Position numbers and translations under genes: made by a program. The notes beneath the pieces are model-generated. The model was not told the origin of the DNA. It saw only the letters and a list, made by a program, of their open reading frames with translations, and made no database searches. Positions 51,315-59,991 of a stretch of DNA of 64,000 bases are shown here, one piece after another. Positions within the stretch are counted from its first letter, which is position 1. The number at the start of each line of letters is the position of its first letter. Source of the stretch: DATFQI01 sp963816955 (GTDB lineage Bacteria; Actinomycetota; Thermoleophilia; Solirubrobacterales; Solirubrobacteraceae); the NCBI GenBank assembly GCA_963816955.1, contig CAWFME010000007.1, positions 1 through 64,000 on the forward strand, read 5' to 3'.

Positions 51315-51434
51315 ATGGCCGCGCTGTTCGCCATCGGCGGCGTCGTCGGGATCTGCATCCTCGGCTACTTCTTCGGCGCCGAGTCGAGGCCGGACTTCCT
51401 CGACCCGCGTCACAAGACCGGCCGCTGGATCTGA
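51315..51434 (+). CDS. 39-residue membrane protein
   Basis: A small gene: an N-terminal helix (ALFAIGGVVGICILGYFFGA), then a polar tail (ESRPDFLDPRHKTGRWI). It stands alone between the VanY/transglycosylase gene and the acetyltransferase gene. No family recognised; the good hydrophobic/polar split and plausible ATG support it. Confidence 0.5.
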   Translation: MAALFAIGGVVGICILGYFFGAESRPDFLDPRHKTGRWI

Positions 51435-51469
51435 GCCGACCGCCGGCCCCTCCTATCTTGTCGTGCGGG

Positions 51470-51964
51470 ATGCCCGATCCCGTCGTCATCACGTATCTGG
51501 AGCTCGCGCCGGAGGACCCGGTCGTCGCGCCGTCGCGGCCCGCGCCGGCCGGCTTCTCGACCCGCGAGGTACACGACCACGCCATCAACCGGGAGCTCTA
51601 CCGCCGCGTCGGCGCGGACTACCAGTGGGTCGACCGCCTGACCTGGAACGACGAGCGCTGGGCCGGCTACGCCGCCCGGGTCGAGACCCACGTCGTCGAG
51701 CTGGACGGCCGCACCGCGGGCTACTACGAGATCGAGCTCGACTCGACGGGGTCGGCGAAGATCGCGCTGTTCGGCCTGCTCGAGGAGTTCCAAGGCATCG
51801 GCCTCGGCGGCCACGCCCTGACCGCCGCGCTCACCCGCGCCCGCGAGCTGCGCCCGCGCGTGTGGCTGACGACGTGCACGCTCGACGGCCCGTACGCGCT
51901 GCCGAACTACCACGCCCGCGGGATGCGGTCGTTCCGCACCGCGACGCTGCCGGCGCCGGTCTGA
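51470..51964 (+). CDS. GNAT-family acetyltransferase
   Basis: A 164-residue acetyltransferase: VITYLELAPEDPVVAPSRPA (first strand), AGYAARVETHVVELDGRTAG, YYEIELDSTGSAKIALFGLL and EEFQGIGLGGHALTAALTRA (acetyl-CoA loop QGIGLGG, the textbook Q/RxxGxG/A). The C-terminal NYHARGMRSFRTATLP fits. The upstream TTG at 51458 is a less likely start than ATG 51470. Confidence 0.85.
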   Translation: MPDPVVITYLELAPEDPVVAPSRPAPAGFSTREVHDHAINRELYRRVGADYQWVDRLTWNDERWAGYAARVETHVVELDGRTAGYYEIELDSTGSAKIALFGLLEEFQGIGLGGHALTAALTRARELRPRVWLTTCTLDGPYALPNYHARGMRSFRTATLPAPV

Positions 51965-52032
51965 GCTCGGAGCCGTTACCACCCGGTGAAGGCCCGGCAG
52001 GACCGCGGCCGGACCGTGGTGAAGTCCGACCC

Positions 52033-52944
52033 GTGCACACCGAACAGAACACGAGGGGCGCGGGGGTCGTGCCCCGCGACGTCATCGACGTCGCCATGGA
52101 GGCGGCGCTCAGCGCGGGCGCCGAGCTGACCGAGCGCTACGGCCGCCCGCCGCGCGGGCTCGGCGCCAAGCAGGGGCCGGCCGACCTCGTCTCGGACGCC
52201 GACCGCGCCGCGGAGGCCGCGATCGCCGCGGTCCTCGCCCGCCGCCGGCCCGACGACGGGCTGCTGGGCGAGGAGGGCACCGCGAACCGCGAGGGGACGA
52301 CCGGCCTGCGCTGGGTCGTCGACCCGCTCGATGGCACCGTCAACTACCTGAGCGGCATCCCGCTGTGGTGCGTGAGCATCGCGTGCGAGGACGCCGCGGG
52401 CACGCTCGCCGGCGTCGTCCACGACCCGCTCCGCGGGCACACGTTCGCGTCCGTCCGCGGAGGCCCGGTGCGAATCGACGCCCCGCGCGTCCGCGTGCAC
52501 GTCGAGGACGACCTCGCAGCGGCGGTCATCGCGGGCGGGATCGCCTGCGCCGCCGAGGAGGAGGCCAAGCGCGCCGCCAAGCTCGAGAAGAGGCTGTTCA
52601 GCCGCGTCGGGTCCCGTCGGGCGCTCGGCACGGCCGCGCTCGAGCTCGCCTGGGCCGCCGCCGGGCGGATCGACGTCGTCTACCACGAGCAGCGCATCCA
52701 CCCGTGGGACGTCGACGCCGGCCTGTTCATCTGCCAGCGCGCCGGGCTGCGCGTGCACCGGCTCGGGCCGCTCGAGCCCGAGCTGGCGCCCCGCTACCTG
52801 GCCGCGCCGCCCGGCCTGGCGGCCGAGGTGCTCGAGCTCGTCGGCCCGTCCGCGAAGGAGCGCCGCCGCCGCGCCGCCGAGCGCCCGCCACTGAGCGCGA
52901 CGCGAGTGGCCGAGGTGATGCGCCGCCGCCGCGAGGAGGGCTAG
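52033..52944 (+). CDS. Inositol monophosphatase family protein
   Basis: A 303-residue phosphatase with the IMPase motifs: LVSDADRAAEAAI, LLGEEGTANREG (EE metal ligands), WVVDPLDGTVNYLSGIPLWC (DPLDGT) and HPWDVDAGLFICQRAGL (WD ligand). The middle region with FSRVGSRRALGTAALELAW is also typical. The C-terminal 40 residues (Arg-rich) are an addition. The start is either GTG 52033 or GTG 52069 (VPRDVIDVAMEAAL). It dephosphorylates sugar or inositol phosphates, exact substrate unknown. Confidence 0.9.
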   Translation: MHTEQNTRGAGVVPRDVIDVAMEAALSAGAELTERYGRPPRGLGAKQGPADLVSDADRAAEAAIAAVLARRRPDDGLLGEEGTANREGTTGLRWVVDPLDGTVNYLSGIPLWCVSIACEDAAGTLAGVVHDPLRGHTFASVRGGPVRIDAPRVRVHVEDDLAAAVIAGGIACAAEEEAKRAAKLEKRLFSRVGSRRALGTAALELAWAAAGRIDVVYHEQRIHPWDVDAGLFICQRAGLRVHRLGPLEPELAPRYLAAPPGLAAEVLELVGPSAKERRRRAAERPPLSATRVAEVMRRRREEG

Positions 52945-52955
52945 GCACTCGGCGA

Positions 52956-53993
52956 TTACGCCGGCGTTGCTGCGAGCGCGGAGCGGACCGCCGAGACGGC
53001 GGCGTCGACGTCGTCGGCGGTCACGTCGAGATGCGTGACCGCCCGCACCGTGCGCGGCCCGAGCGCGCCCATCTTCACGCCCGCATCGGCGAGCTCGGCC
53101 ACCAGCGCCGGTGCGTCGGCCACCGAGAAGACGACGATGTTCGTCGTCACCTCGGCCGCGTCGATGACCACGCCCGGAACGTCCGCCAGCCCGCGTGCGA
53201 GCGTGGCCGCCAGGGCGTGGTCGTCGGCCAGCCGCTCCACGTGATGGTCGAGCGCGTACAGCGCGCCCGCGGCCACGATCCCCGCCTGGCGCATCGCGCC
53301 GCCCCACATCTGCTTGTAGCGCCACGCCTCGTCGATCAGCTCGCGCGAGCCCGCCAGGCACGCGCCGACCGGCGCGCCCAGGCCCTTCGAGAAGTCGACC
53401 CAGGCCGTGTCGAAGCCGGCGGCCCACGAGGCGGCGTCCAGGCCGGACGCCACGACCGCGTTCATCAGCCGCGCGCCGTCCATGTGCAGCCGCAGGCCGG
53501 CGTCGCGCGCGACCTCGACCACCTCGGAGAGCTGCTCGCGCGGCCACACGTGCCCGCCCGCCAGGTTCGTCGTCTGCTCAACGGACACCAGCCGCGAGCG
53601 CGGCAGGTAGCGGTCGCCGGCGGGGCGCAGCGCGTCCCGCAGGGCGCCGGCCGTGAACATCCCGCGCTCGCCGTCCAGCGGGCACAGGACGGCGCCGGAC
53701 AGCGCGGCGGGCCCGCCCGCCTCGGCGATCACGGGGTGCGAGCGGCGGTGCAGGTAGACCTCGTCGCCGCCCGTCCCGATGTGCAGCCGGAACGCGATCG
53801 CGTTGCACATCGTCCCGCTCGGCAGGAACACGGCCGCCTCGAACCCGAGCAGCGACGCCACCCGCGAGCAGAGCTCGTTGACCGTCGGGTCGGCGAAGGA
53901 CTGCTCGTCGCCGACCTCGGCGGTGGCCATCGCCTCGCGCATCGCGGGCGTCGGCCGCGTCTGGGTGTCCGAGTAGAGGTTGACCGCGGTCAC
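52956..53993 (-). CDS. Low-specificity threonine aldolase-type PLP enzyme
   Basis: A 345-residue PLP enzyme of the beta-eliminating lyase/threonine aldolase family: NLYSDTQTRPTPAMREAMAT (SDT.T.PT), VFLPSGTMCNAIAFRLH, LHMDGARLMNAVVASG (DGAR) and WVDFSKGLGAPVGACLAG (catalytic Lys in FSKGLGAP). It cleaves threonine or related beta-hydroxy amino acids to glycine and an aldehyde. GTG start at 53993 overlaps the stop of the LLM-type gene (GTGA), so both belong to one transcript. Confidence 0.93.
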   Translation of the reverse strand: MTAVNLYSDTQTRPTPAMREAMATAEVGDEQSFADPTVNELCSRVASLLGFEAAVFLPSGTMCNAIAFRLHIGTGGDEVYLHRRSHPVIAEAGGPAALSGAVLCPLDGERGMFTAGALRDALRPAGDRYLPRSRLVSVEQTTNLAGGHVWPREQLSEVVEVARDAGLRLHMDGARLMNAVVASGLDAASWAAGFDTAWVDFSKGLGAPVGACLAGSRELIDEAWRYKQMWGGAMRQAGIVAAGALYALDHHVERLADDHALAATLARGLADVPGVVIDAAEVTTNIVVFSVADAPALVAELADAGVKMGALGPRTVRAVTHLDVTADDVDAAVSAVRSALAATPA

Positions 53994-54943
53994 GCGACCA
54001 CCGAGGGGGCGAGCTCGCGGCCGATCAGCTCGACCGTCTCGAGGTCCGTGTGCAGCAGGTGCTGGAGCATGACGCGCGACAACCCGGCCGCGCGCAGCGC
54101 CACCAGCCGATCGACCACCTCCTCGACCGTGCCGACGATCCACTGGGGCGGCGGCGAGACGAGCCAGGCGTCGACGTCGCGCGACGGATCGCCCATCGCG
54201 TGGGCCAGCGCCGCGGCCTTCTCGCGCAGCTGCTCGCGGTCGAGCCCGACCAGGAAGCCCGTCATCAGCGAGAACGGGATCGGCTCGCGGCCCGCCTCGA
54301 GGCACGCGGCGTCGACGGCCGCCTTGCGCGCGCGCACCTCCTCCACGGAGGCGAACGGCGTGTTGTACTCGTCGGCCCAGCGCGCGGCCAGCGCGGCGCT
54401 GCGCGGCCCGGCGTTCCCGCCCATCAGCAGCGGCGGGTGCGGCTGCTGCAGCGGCCGCGGCTGCGCGTCGAGGCCGGCCAGCTCGTAGTGCTCGCCGGAG
54501 AAGGAGAACGACGGCGCAGTCCACGTCCCATGGATGATCTCGAGCTGCTCGGCGAGCACGTCCATCCGCTCCCGCACGGGAGGGAACGCAAAGCCGAAGG
54601 CGCGGTGCTCGGCCTCGTGCCAGCCCGCGCCGAGCCCGAGCTCCACGCGCCCGCCGGACACGTGGTCGGCGGTGGCGACGACCTTCGCCAGCTCGGAGGG
54701 ATGGCGGAACGTCGCCGGCGACACCAGCGTGCCGAGCCGCAGCGTCGTGGTGACGGCGGCGAGCGCGTTGATGGTGGCCCAGGCGTCGAGCGAGCCCCGC
54801 TCGGGGTGCTGCCCGTCCAGGTTGAGGTAGTGGTCGGAGCGGAACAGCGCCGGGACGCCGTGCGCCTCGCAGGCCTTGGCGAGCGCGAGCCAGTCCTCCC
54901 AGCTCACGCCCTCCTGGCCCTCGATCATCAGGCAGAGATCCAC
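53990..54943 (-). CDS. LLM-class (luciferase-like) flavin-dependent oxidoreductase, probably F420-dependent
   Basis: A 317-residue TIM-barrel flavoprotein: LCLMIEGQEGVSWEDWLALA, PALFRSDHYLNL, LRLGTLVSPATFRHPSELAK (phosphate/flavin binding), GGRVELGLGAGWHEAEHRAF and PLLMGGNAGPRSAALAARWA. This matches the actinobacterial LLM family that often uses F420. The substrate is unknown. It is co-translated with the threonine aldolase gene. GTG start at 54943. Confidence 0.88.
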   Translation of the reverse strand: MDLCLMIEGQEGVSWEDWLALAKACEAHGVPALFRSDHYLNLDGQHPERGSLDAWATINALAAVTTTLRLGTLVSPATFRHPSELAKVVATADHVSGGRVELGLGAGWHEAEHRAFGFAFPPVRERMDVLAEQLEIIHGTWTAPSFSFSGEHYELAGLDAQPRPLQQPHPPLLMGGNAGPRSAALAARWADEYNTPFASVEEVRARKAAVDAACLEAGREPIPFSLMTGFLVGLDREQLREKAAALAHAMGDPSRDVDAWLVSPPPQWIVGTVEEVVDRLVALRAAGLSRVMLQHLLHTDLETVELIGRELAPSVVA

Positions 54944-55002
54944 CCGAGGAGGGTAGGCGCGCCGGCCGGGACGTGCCCGGCCGGCGCCGTACCCCGTTGG
55001 GC

Positions 55003-55944
55003 CTAGCGGTGCCTGCGGGACTTGCTCTTGAACACGTTGAACGCCGGACGCGGGCTGCTGTCCGGGTTCACGAGGCCCGCGTCGAAGCGGGCGCTCGGGT
55101 CGGCGCCGAAGAACGAGTACACGAACAGGCGCGTGATCTTCGAGCGCATGCCGCGACGCCGCGTGTCGTAGCGGTTCACGAGCCGGAACATGCCCCTCGT
55201 ACGCGACGCGGCGCGCGAGGTCGAGCGCTTGAAGCTCGGCAGGAGCTTCACGATGCCGCCCGTCTCGGTCAGCCAGACCTCACCCGGGACGGACCGCAGC
55301 ATCTGCTTCGTGTAGCGGGTGCGCTTGCGGTTGACGTCGCCGTAGTTGTGCAGGCCCCACAGCTTCGGCTTGCCCTTGGCGTAGCGCTTGAACTTCGCGA
55401 GGTAGCGGGACATGTTGCCCGTGTCGAGCATGTCGGCCGCCATCGCGCGGAACCTCTTGCGGCCCGTGTACCTGCGCAGCACGTTGTAGTAGCCGGCCGC
55501 CTTCTTCGGGCTCTTGAACGTCGGCTGGGACTTGTGGTTGATCTCGTTCCAGGCCGAGTAGGTCCGCACCCACGGGAACGCCTTGTCGAAGGCGAGGAAG
55601 GCCTTGCGGTAGGCCTTCGCGCTCGGGGCGCGGCACGCCCTCTTCTTCGAGTACCGGCCACTGGGCAGGTAGCAGCCGCGCCGGGCCGTGAACGTGACGA
55701 GCACGTCCTGCCTGGCCCCGCGGGCGCGGTTCATGTAGGCGAAGACCTCGGCCCGCTGGGCGGCGTGCTTGTTGTAGTCCCACGGCACGAGATAGCGGAC
55801 GCGCTTGAGCTTCAGGGACTGCCATGAAGCGGTGTCGAACATCTGCGGGTTCTGCTCGCCCAGGCCGACCCGGTACTTCGCGCTCGCAGGAGCGGCGACG
55901 AACAGGGACAGCAGGGCAGCGATAACGGTCAGACGGATTGTCAT
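55003..55944 (-). CDS. Secreted glycosidase-like (clan GH-A fold) protein
   Basis: A 313-residue protein with signal peptide (TIRLTVIAALLSLFVAAPAS). The mature part looks like a TIM barrel: KRVRYLVPWDYNKHAAQRAE, TYSAWNEINHKSQPTF (Asn-Glu, acid/base), AADMLDTGNM, LHNYGDVNRKR and VWLTETGGIVK (Glu nucleophile). Two Glu residues at the ends of strands 4 and 7 fit clan GH-A enzymes. The many Lys/Arg residues suggest binding to acidic surface polymers. Substrate unknown. Confidence 0.75.
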   Translation of the reverse strand: MTIRLTVIAALLSLFVAAPASAKYRVGLGEQNPQMFDTASWQSLKLKRVRYLVPWDYNKHAAQRAEVFAYMNRARGARQDVLVTFTARRGCYLPSGRYSKKRACRAPSAKAYRKAFLAFDKAFPWVRTYSAWNEINHKSQPTFKSPKKAAGYYNVLRRYTGRKRFRAMAADMLDTGNMSRYLAKFKRYAKGKPKLWGLHNYGDVNRKRTRYTKQMLRSVPGEVWLTETGGIVKLLPSFKRSTSRAASRTRGMFRLVNRYDTRRRGMRSKITRLFVYSFFGADPSARFDAGLVNPDSSPRPAFNVFKSKSRRHR

Positions 55945-56017
55945 GCCACCCGGAACAGGAGCGAGGCCCCGTAGTTGCGTAAAGGGAGGCTTAAGACTGG
56001 GCGCCGCCTAGCATCAG

Positions 56018-57928
56018 ATGCAGAGTTCGATGGCAGTGGACGCCGCATCCGAAGCAGATCGCCGCGCCGCGCGGCTCACGGAGCAGCGTCGCGCCCTTCC
56101 CGATCAGCCGGGGGTCTACCTGTTCCGCGACGAGCGCGGGCGCGTGATCTACGTGGGCAAGGCGAAGTCGATCCGCAAGCGGGTCGCGAGCCACTTCTCC
56201 AACCCTGCGCAGTACGGGACGACGGCGCTCACCGACGAGATCGACCACATCGAGTCGCTCGCCGTCGCCACGGAGTCCGAGGCGCTGCTCACCGAGCAGA
56301 CGTTCATCAAGCAGTACAAGCCGCGCTTCAACATCCGGCTGCGCGACGACAAGTCCTATCCCTACATCGCGATCAGCCTGGACGAGGACTTCCCGCGGGT
56401 GTACTTCACGCGCGAGCGCCACCGCCGCAACCGCGCCTACTTCGGGCCCTACTCGAGCGCCAAGCGCGTGCGCGGCACGCTGGACCTGCTGGGCAAGGTC
56501 TTCCTGTTCCGCTCCTGCGAGGGCCCCGAGCCCGGCCGCCACTCCGGCTCGCCGTGCCTGGACTACTACATCAAGCGCTGCGGGGCGCCCTGCGTCGGCT
56601 ACGTCTCCAAGGAGGAGTACCGCGAGGGCATCAACGGCGTGATGGCGTTCCTGTCGGGGCGCTTCAAGGAGATCGAGCGCGACCTCGAGCGCAGGATGTA
56701 CTTCCACGCCGGCGAGCAGGACTACGAGCAGGCGACGATCGAGCGCAACCGGCTGCAGTCGGTGCGCGCGCTGCTGGAGCGCCAGCGCGTCGCCAACGAG
56801 GGCGCCGGCACCTACGACGCGGTCGCCGTCGACGTGGACGGCACGGAGGCCAACGCGCAGGTCTTCCAGGTCCGCGACGGCGTCCTCAGCGACCGCCAGT
56901 CGTTCTACCTCGACAACCAGGCCGAGCAGGGCACGGCGATGGTCGGCGAGGAGTTCATCCTGCAGTACTACGCCAGCGCGCTGTCGATCCCGGCGCTGAT
57001 CGTGGTCCAGGGCGCGCTGGCGGACGGCTCCGAGCTGCCGATCCTCGCCGAGATCCTGTCCGAGCGCCGCGGCGGCCCGGTGGAGATCCGCGCCTCCGAG
57101 CGCGGCGGCAAGCGCCGCATCCTCGAGCTCGCCGAGCGCAACGCCCGGCTCGCGCTCGATCAGGAGAAGCTCAAGGTCGAGCGCCGCCGCCAGCAGCGCG
57201 TCGACGCCCTCGACGGGCTCCAGAGGGCGCTCCGGCTCGACTCGCTGCCGCTGCGGATCGAGTGCTTCGACATCTCGCACCTCGGCGGCACCCACACGAC
57301 CTCCTCGATGGTCGTCTTCGAGGGCGGCGCTGCGAAGAAGTCGGATTATCGAAGGTTCAACATCCGCGAGGTCGAGCCCGGCGACGATTACGGCGCCATG
57401 GCAGAGGTCCTGGGTCGCCGCTACGCGCAGTGGGAGAAGCAGAACGAGCGGTCCCCGTACGACGCCGACCGCGACGCGTCGTTCGCGGCGCTGCCCAACG
57501 TCGTCGTGATCGACGGCGGGAAGGGCCAGCTCGCCGCCGGCCTGGAGCCGCTGCAGGGCTTCCGCGACCGCGGCGTGACGGTCGTCTCGCTGGCCAAGCG
57601 CATCGAGGAGGTCTTCCTGCCGGGCGTGACCGACCCGATCGTGCTCCCGCACGACACGCCGGAGCTGCAGCTGCTCCAGCGCGTCCGCGACGAGGCGCAC
57701 CGCTTCGCGATCACCCACCACCGGATCCGCCGCGACAAGGCGATGACGGAGTCGATCATGGACGACCTGCCCGGCATCGGCCCGGCGCGCAAGCGCGCGC
57801 TGCTCAAGCACTTCGGCTCGCCCGAGGCGGTGCTGGCCGCGTCTCGCGAGGAGCTCGAGCGCGTGCCGGGCTTCCCGCAGAAGGTCGCGCGGGGGCTCTA
57901 TGCCCACCTGAACAAGACGGGCCGATAG
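56018..57928 (+). CDS. uvrC: Excinuclease ABC subunit C
   Basis: A 636-residue protein: GIY-YIG nuclease at residues about 28-110 (PGVYLFRDERGRVIYVGKAK, RFNIRLRDDKSYPYIAI), Cys motif GSPCLDYYIKRCGAPC, UVR region (EIERDLERRMYFHAGEQDYE), RNase H-like nuclease (IECFDISHLGGTHTTSSMVV, VVIDGGKGQLAAGL) and C-terminal helix-hairpin-helix (LPGIGPARKRALLKHFGSPE). It makes both incisions in UvrABC repair. ATG 56018; ATG 56030 (MAVDAASEAD) is an alternative. Confidence 0.97.
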   Translation: MQSSMAVDAASEADRRAARLTEQRRALPDQPGVYLFRDERGRVIYVGKAKSIRKRVASHFSNPAQYGTTALTDEIDHIESLAVATESEALLTEQTFIKQYKPRFNIRLRDDKSYPYIAISLDEDFPRVYFTRERHRRNRAYFGPYSSAKRVRGTLDLLGKVFLFRSCEGPEPGRHSGSPCLDYYIKRCGAPCVGYVSKEEYREGINGVMAFLSGRFKEIERDLERRMYFHAGEQDYEQATIERNRLQSVRALLERQRVANEGAGTYDAVAVDVDGTEANAQVFQVRDGVLSDRQSFYLDNQAEQGTAMVGEEFILQYYASALSIPALIVVQGALADGSELPILAEILSERRGGPVEIRASERGGKRRILELAERNARLALDQEKLKVERRRQQRVDALDGLQRALRLDSLPLRIECFDISHLGGTHTTSSMVVFEGGAAKKSDYRRFNIREVEPGDDYGAMAEVLGRRYAQWEKQNERSPYDADRDASFAALPNVVVIDGGKGQLAAGLEPLQGFRDRGVTVVSLAKRIEEVFLPGVTDPIVLPHDTPELQLLQRVRDEAHRFAITHHRIRRDKAMTESIMDDLPGIGPARKRALLKHFGSPEAVLAASREELERVPGFPQKVARGLYAHLNKTGR

Positions 57929-57981
57929 GTGTCCGAGACGTGCGTGATGATGGTTTCGCCTGCCAGGCGAGCGAGCTCCTT

Positions 57982-58005
57982 CGTCGCCGCTCGCCTTCGG
58001 CGACG
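57982..58005 (+). other. Hairpin in the uvrC-rapZ leader
   Basis: CGTCGCCG (57982-57989) pairs with CGGCGACG (57998-58005), loop 8 bases, ending 6 bases before the rapZ ATG (58012). In the mRNA it could cover the ribosome-binding region of rapZ. No clear Shine-Dalgarno is seen next to the ATG. Confidence 0.4.
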
Positions 58006-58011
58006 TTACTC

Positions 58012-58908
58012 ATGAACGGCTCGCGGCAGTCCCATCTCGAGGACCTGGTGGTCATCTCCGGACTCTCCGGCGCGGGGAAGTCGTCGGCGATGAACGTCTT
58101 CGAGGACGCGGGGTACTTCTGCGTCGACAACCTGCCGGCGGAGATGATCCGCTCGCTGGCGGAGCTGTTCCGCCACCCGGGCTCGAAGGTCGAGCACGCC
58201 GCCGTCGTGTGCGACTCCCGCGGCGGCGTGTACCTGTCGGCGCTCGCGGGCGTGATCGACGAGCTCGCGGAGACCGACGTGCCGTTCCGCGTCGTCTACC
58301 TCGAGGCGGACGAGCAGACGCTGATCGACCGCTACAAGGAGACCCGCCGCCGCCATCCGCTCGCGCCGCAGGGCAACGTGGCCGACGGCATCCACTCCGA
58401 GATGGCGCTGCTGGCGCCGGTCAAGGAGCGGGCGGACATCTGCATCGACACCTCGGGGCTGAGCCCGGCCGGGCTGCGGCGCAAGGTCGCCGAGGAGCTG
58501 CTCGAGCCCACGCACACGGGCAAGCTGGCGGTCACGTTCACCTCGTTCGGGCACAAGCACGGCCCGCCGCGCGACGCCGACCTCGCCTTCGACGTTCGCT
58601 TCCTGCCCAACCCGCACTACGAGGCGGACCTGCGGCCGCTGACCGGCTTCGACGAGCGCGTCGTCGCCTACGTCGGGCGCGACGGCCGCCTGGAGGAGTT
58701 CTACGAGCGGATCCTGCCGCTGCTCGAGTACCTGCTGCCCCAGTACGTCGCCGAGGGCAAGGCGCACCTCGTCGTCGCGATCGGCTGCACGGGCGGGCGG
58801 CACCGCTCCGTGGCGATCGCCGAGCATCTCGCCGCGCGCTTCCGCGGCGTGCCGGACTACTTCGTGGAAGTTCAGCACCGCGACGTGGACCGCCTGCCGG
58901 TCCGCTAG
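58012..58908 (+). CDS. rapZ: RNase adapter protein / P-loop NTPase RapZ
   Basis: A 298-residue RapZ (YvcJ) protein: P-loop VVISGLSGAGKSSAMNVFED (residues about 12-30), GYFCVDNLPAEMI, RRRHPLAPQGNVADGI and the C-terminal YVAEGKAHLVVAIGCTGGRH, RSVAIAEHLA, HRDVDRLPVR. In other bacteria this protein binds small RNAs or nucleotide-sugars and controls GlmS. The usual actinobacterial order rapZ-yvcK-whiA is interrupted: gap follows directly. Confidence 0.95.
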   Translation: MNGSRQSHLEDLVVISGLSGAGKSSAMNVFEDAGYFCVDNLPAEMIRSLAELFRHPGSKVEHAAVVCDSRGGVYLSALAGVIDELAETDVPFRVVYLEADEQTLIDRYKETRRRHPLAPQGNVADGIHSEMALLAPVKERADICIDTSGLSPAGLRRKVAEELLEPTHTGKLAVTFTSFGHKHGPPRDADLAFDVRFLPNPHYEADLRPLTGFDERVVAYVGRDGRLEEFYERILPLLEYLLPQYVAEGKAHLVVAIGCTGGRHRSVAIAEHLAARFRGVPDYFVEVQHRDVDRLPVR

Positions 58909-58971
58909 CGGCACCGCTTCCAGGGTAGGGTTCCACGCGCTTCTTTTGAACCGGGAGAAAGGTCTGAACCC

Positions 58972-59991
58972 ATGTCCGTACGCGTCGGGATCAACGGTTT
59001 CGGCCGGATCGGCCGCAACGTGTTCCGCGCCGCGCAGGAGTCGAGCGCGGACATCGAGATCGTGGCGGTGAACGACATCACCGACTCCAAGACGCTCGCG
59101 CACCTCCTGAAGTACGACTCGGTGTACGGCCCGTTCCCGGGTGAGGTCGAGGAGCGCGACGGCGCGCTGGTCGTCGACGGGCGCGAGGTCAAGGTGCTCT
59201 CCGAGCGCGACCCGGCGGCGCTGCCGTGGGGCGACATCGGCGCCGACGTGGTGATCGAGTCGACGGGCTTCTTCACCAAGCGCGACGACGCCGCCAAGCA
59301 CCTGGACGCCGGCGCGCAGAAGGTGATCATCTCGGCGCCGGCCACCGAGCCGGACGTGACCGTCGCGCTCGGCGTGAACTTCGACGACGTCTACGACGCC
59401 GACAACCACCACGTCATCTCCAACGCGTCCTGCACGACCAACTGCCTCGGCCCGGTCGCCAAGGTGCTGCACGACACGATCGGCATCGAGCGCGGCCTGA
59501 TGACGACGATCCACGCCTACACGGCCGACCAGCGCCTGCAGGACGCGCCGCACAAGGATCTCCGCCGCGCCCGCGCGGCCGCCGTCAACCTCGTGCCGGC
59601 CTCGACCGGCGCGGCGAAGGCGATCGGCCTCGTGATCCCCGAGCTGCAGGGCAAGCTGCACGGCTTCGCGGTGCGCGCCCCCGTCCCGACGGGCTCGGTC
59701 GTCGACCTCACCGCGCAGGTCGCGCGCGAGACGAGCGTCGAGGAGATCAACGAGGCGTTCCGCTCGCGGGCCGACACGGGCGCCTTCACCGGCATCCTGA
59801 AGTTCACCGACGACCCGATCGTGTCCTCGGACATCGTCAAGTCGCCGTTCTCGTCGATCTTCGACTCGGGCCTCACCGCGGTGCTGGACGGCAGCCTCGT
59901 CAAGGTCGTCGCCTGGTACGACAACGAGTGGGGCTACTCGAACCGGGTGGTCGAGCTCGCCGAGAAGGTGCTGGTGCGTGCGCACGCTTGA
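58972..59991 (+). CDS. gap: Glyceraldehyde-3-phosphate dehydrogenase
   Basis: A 339-residue enzyme: VRVGINGFGRIGRNVFRAAQ (NAD-binding), VNDITDSKTLAHLLKYDSVY, SNASCTTNCLGPVAKVLHDT (catalytic Cys), TTIHAYTADQRLQDAPHKDL (His), and WYDNEWGYSNRVVEL near the end. It converts glyceraldehyde-3-phosphate to 1,3-bisphosphoglycerate. A GGGAG ribosome site lies about 10 bases before ATG 58972. Start of the glycolytic operon gap-pgk-tpiA(-small ORF)-gpmI. Confidence 0.98.
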   Translation: MSVRVGINGFGRIGRNVFRAAQESSADIEIVAVNDITDSKTLAHLLKYDSVYGPFPGEVEERDGALVVDGREVKVLSERDPAALPWGDIGADVVIESTGFFTKRDDAAKHLDAGAQKVIISAPATEPDVTVALGVNFDDVYDADNHHVISNASCTTNCLGPVAKVLHDTIGIERGLMTTIHAYTADQRLQDAPHKDLRRARAAAVNLVPASTGAAKAIGLVIPELQGKLHGFAVRAPVPTGSVVDLTAQVARETSVEEINEAFRSRADTGAFTGILKFTDDPIVSSDIVKSPFSSIFDSGLTAVLDGSLVKVVAWYDNEWGYSNRVVELAEKVLVRAHA

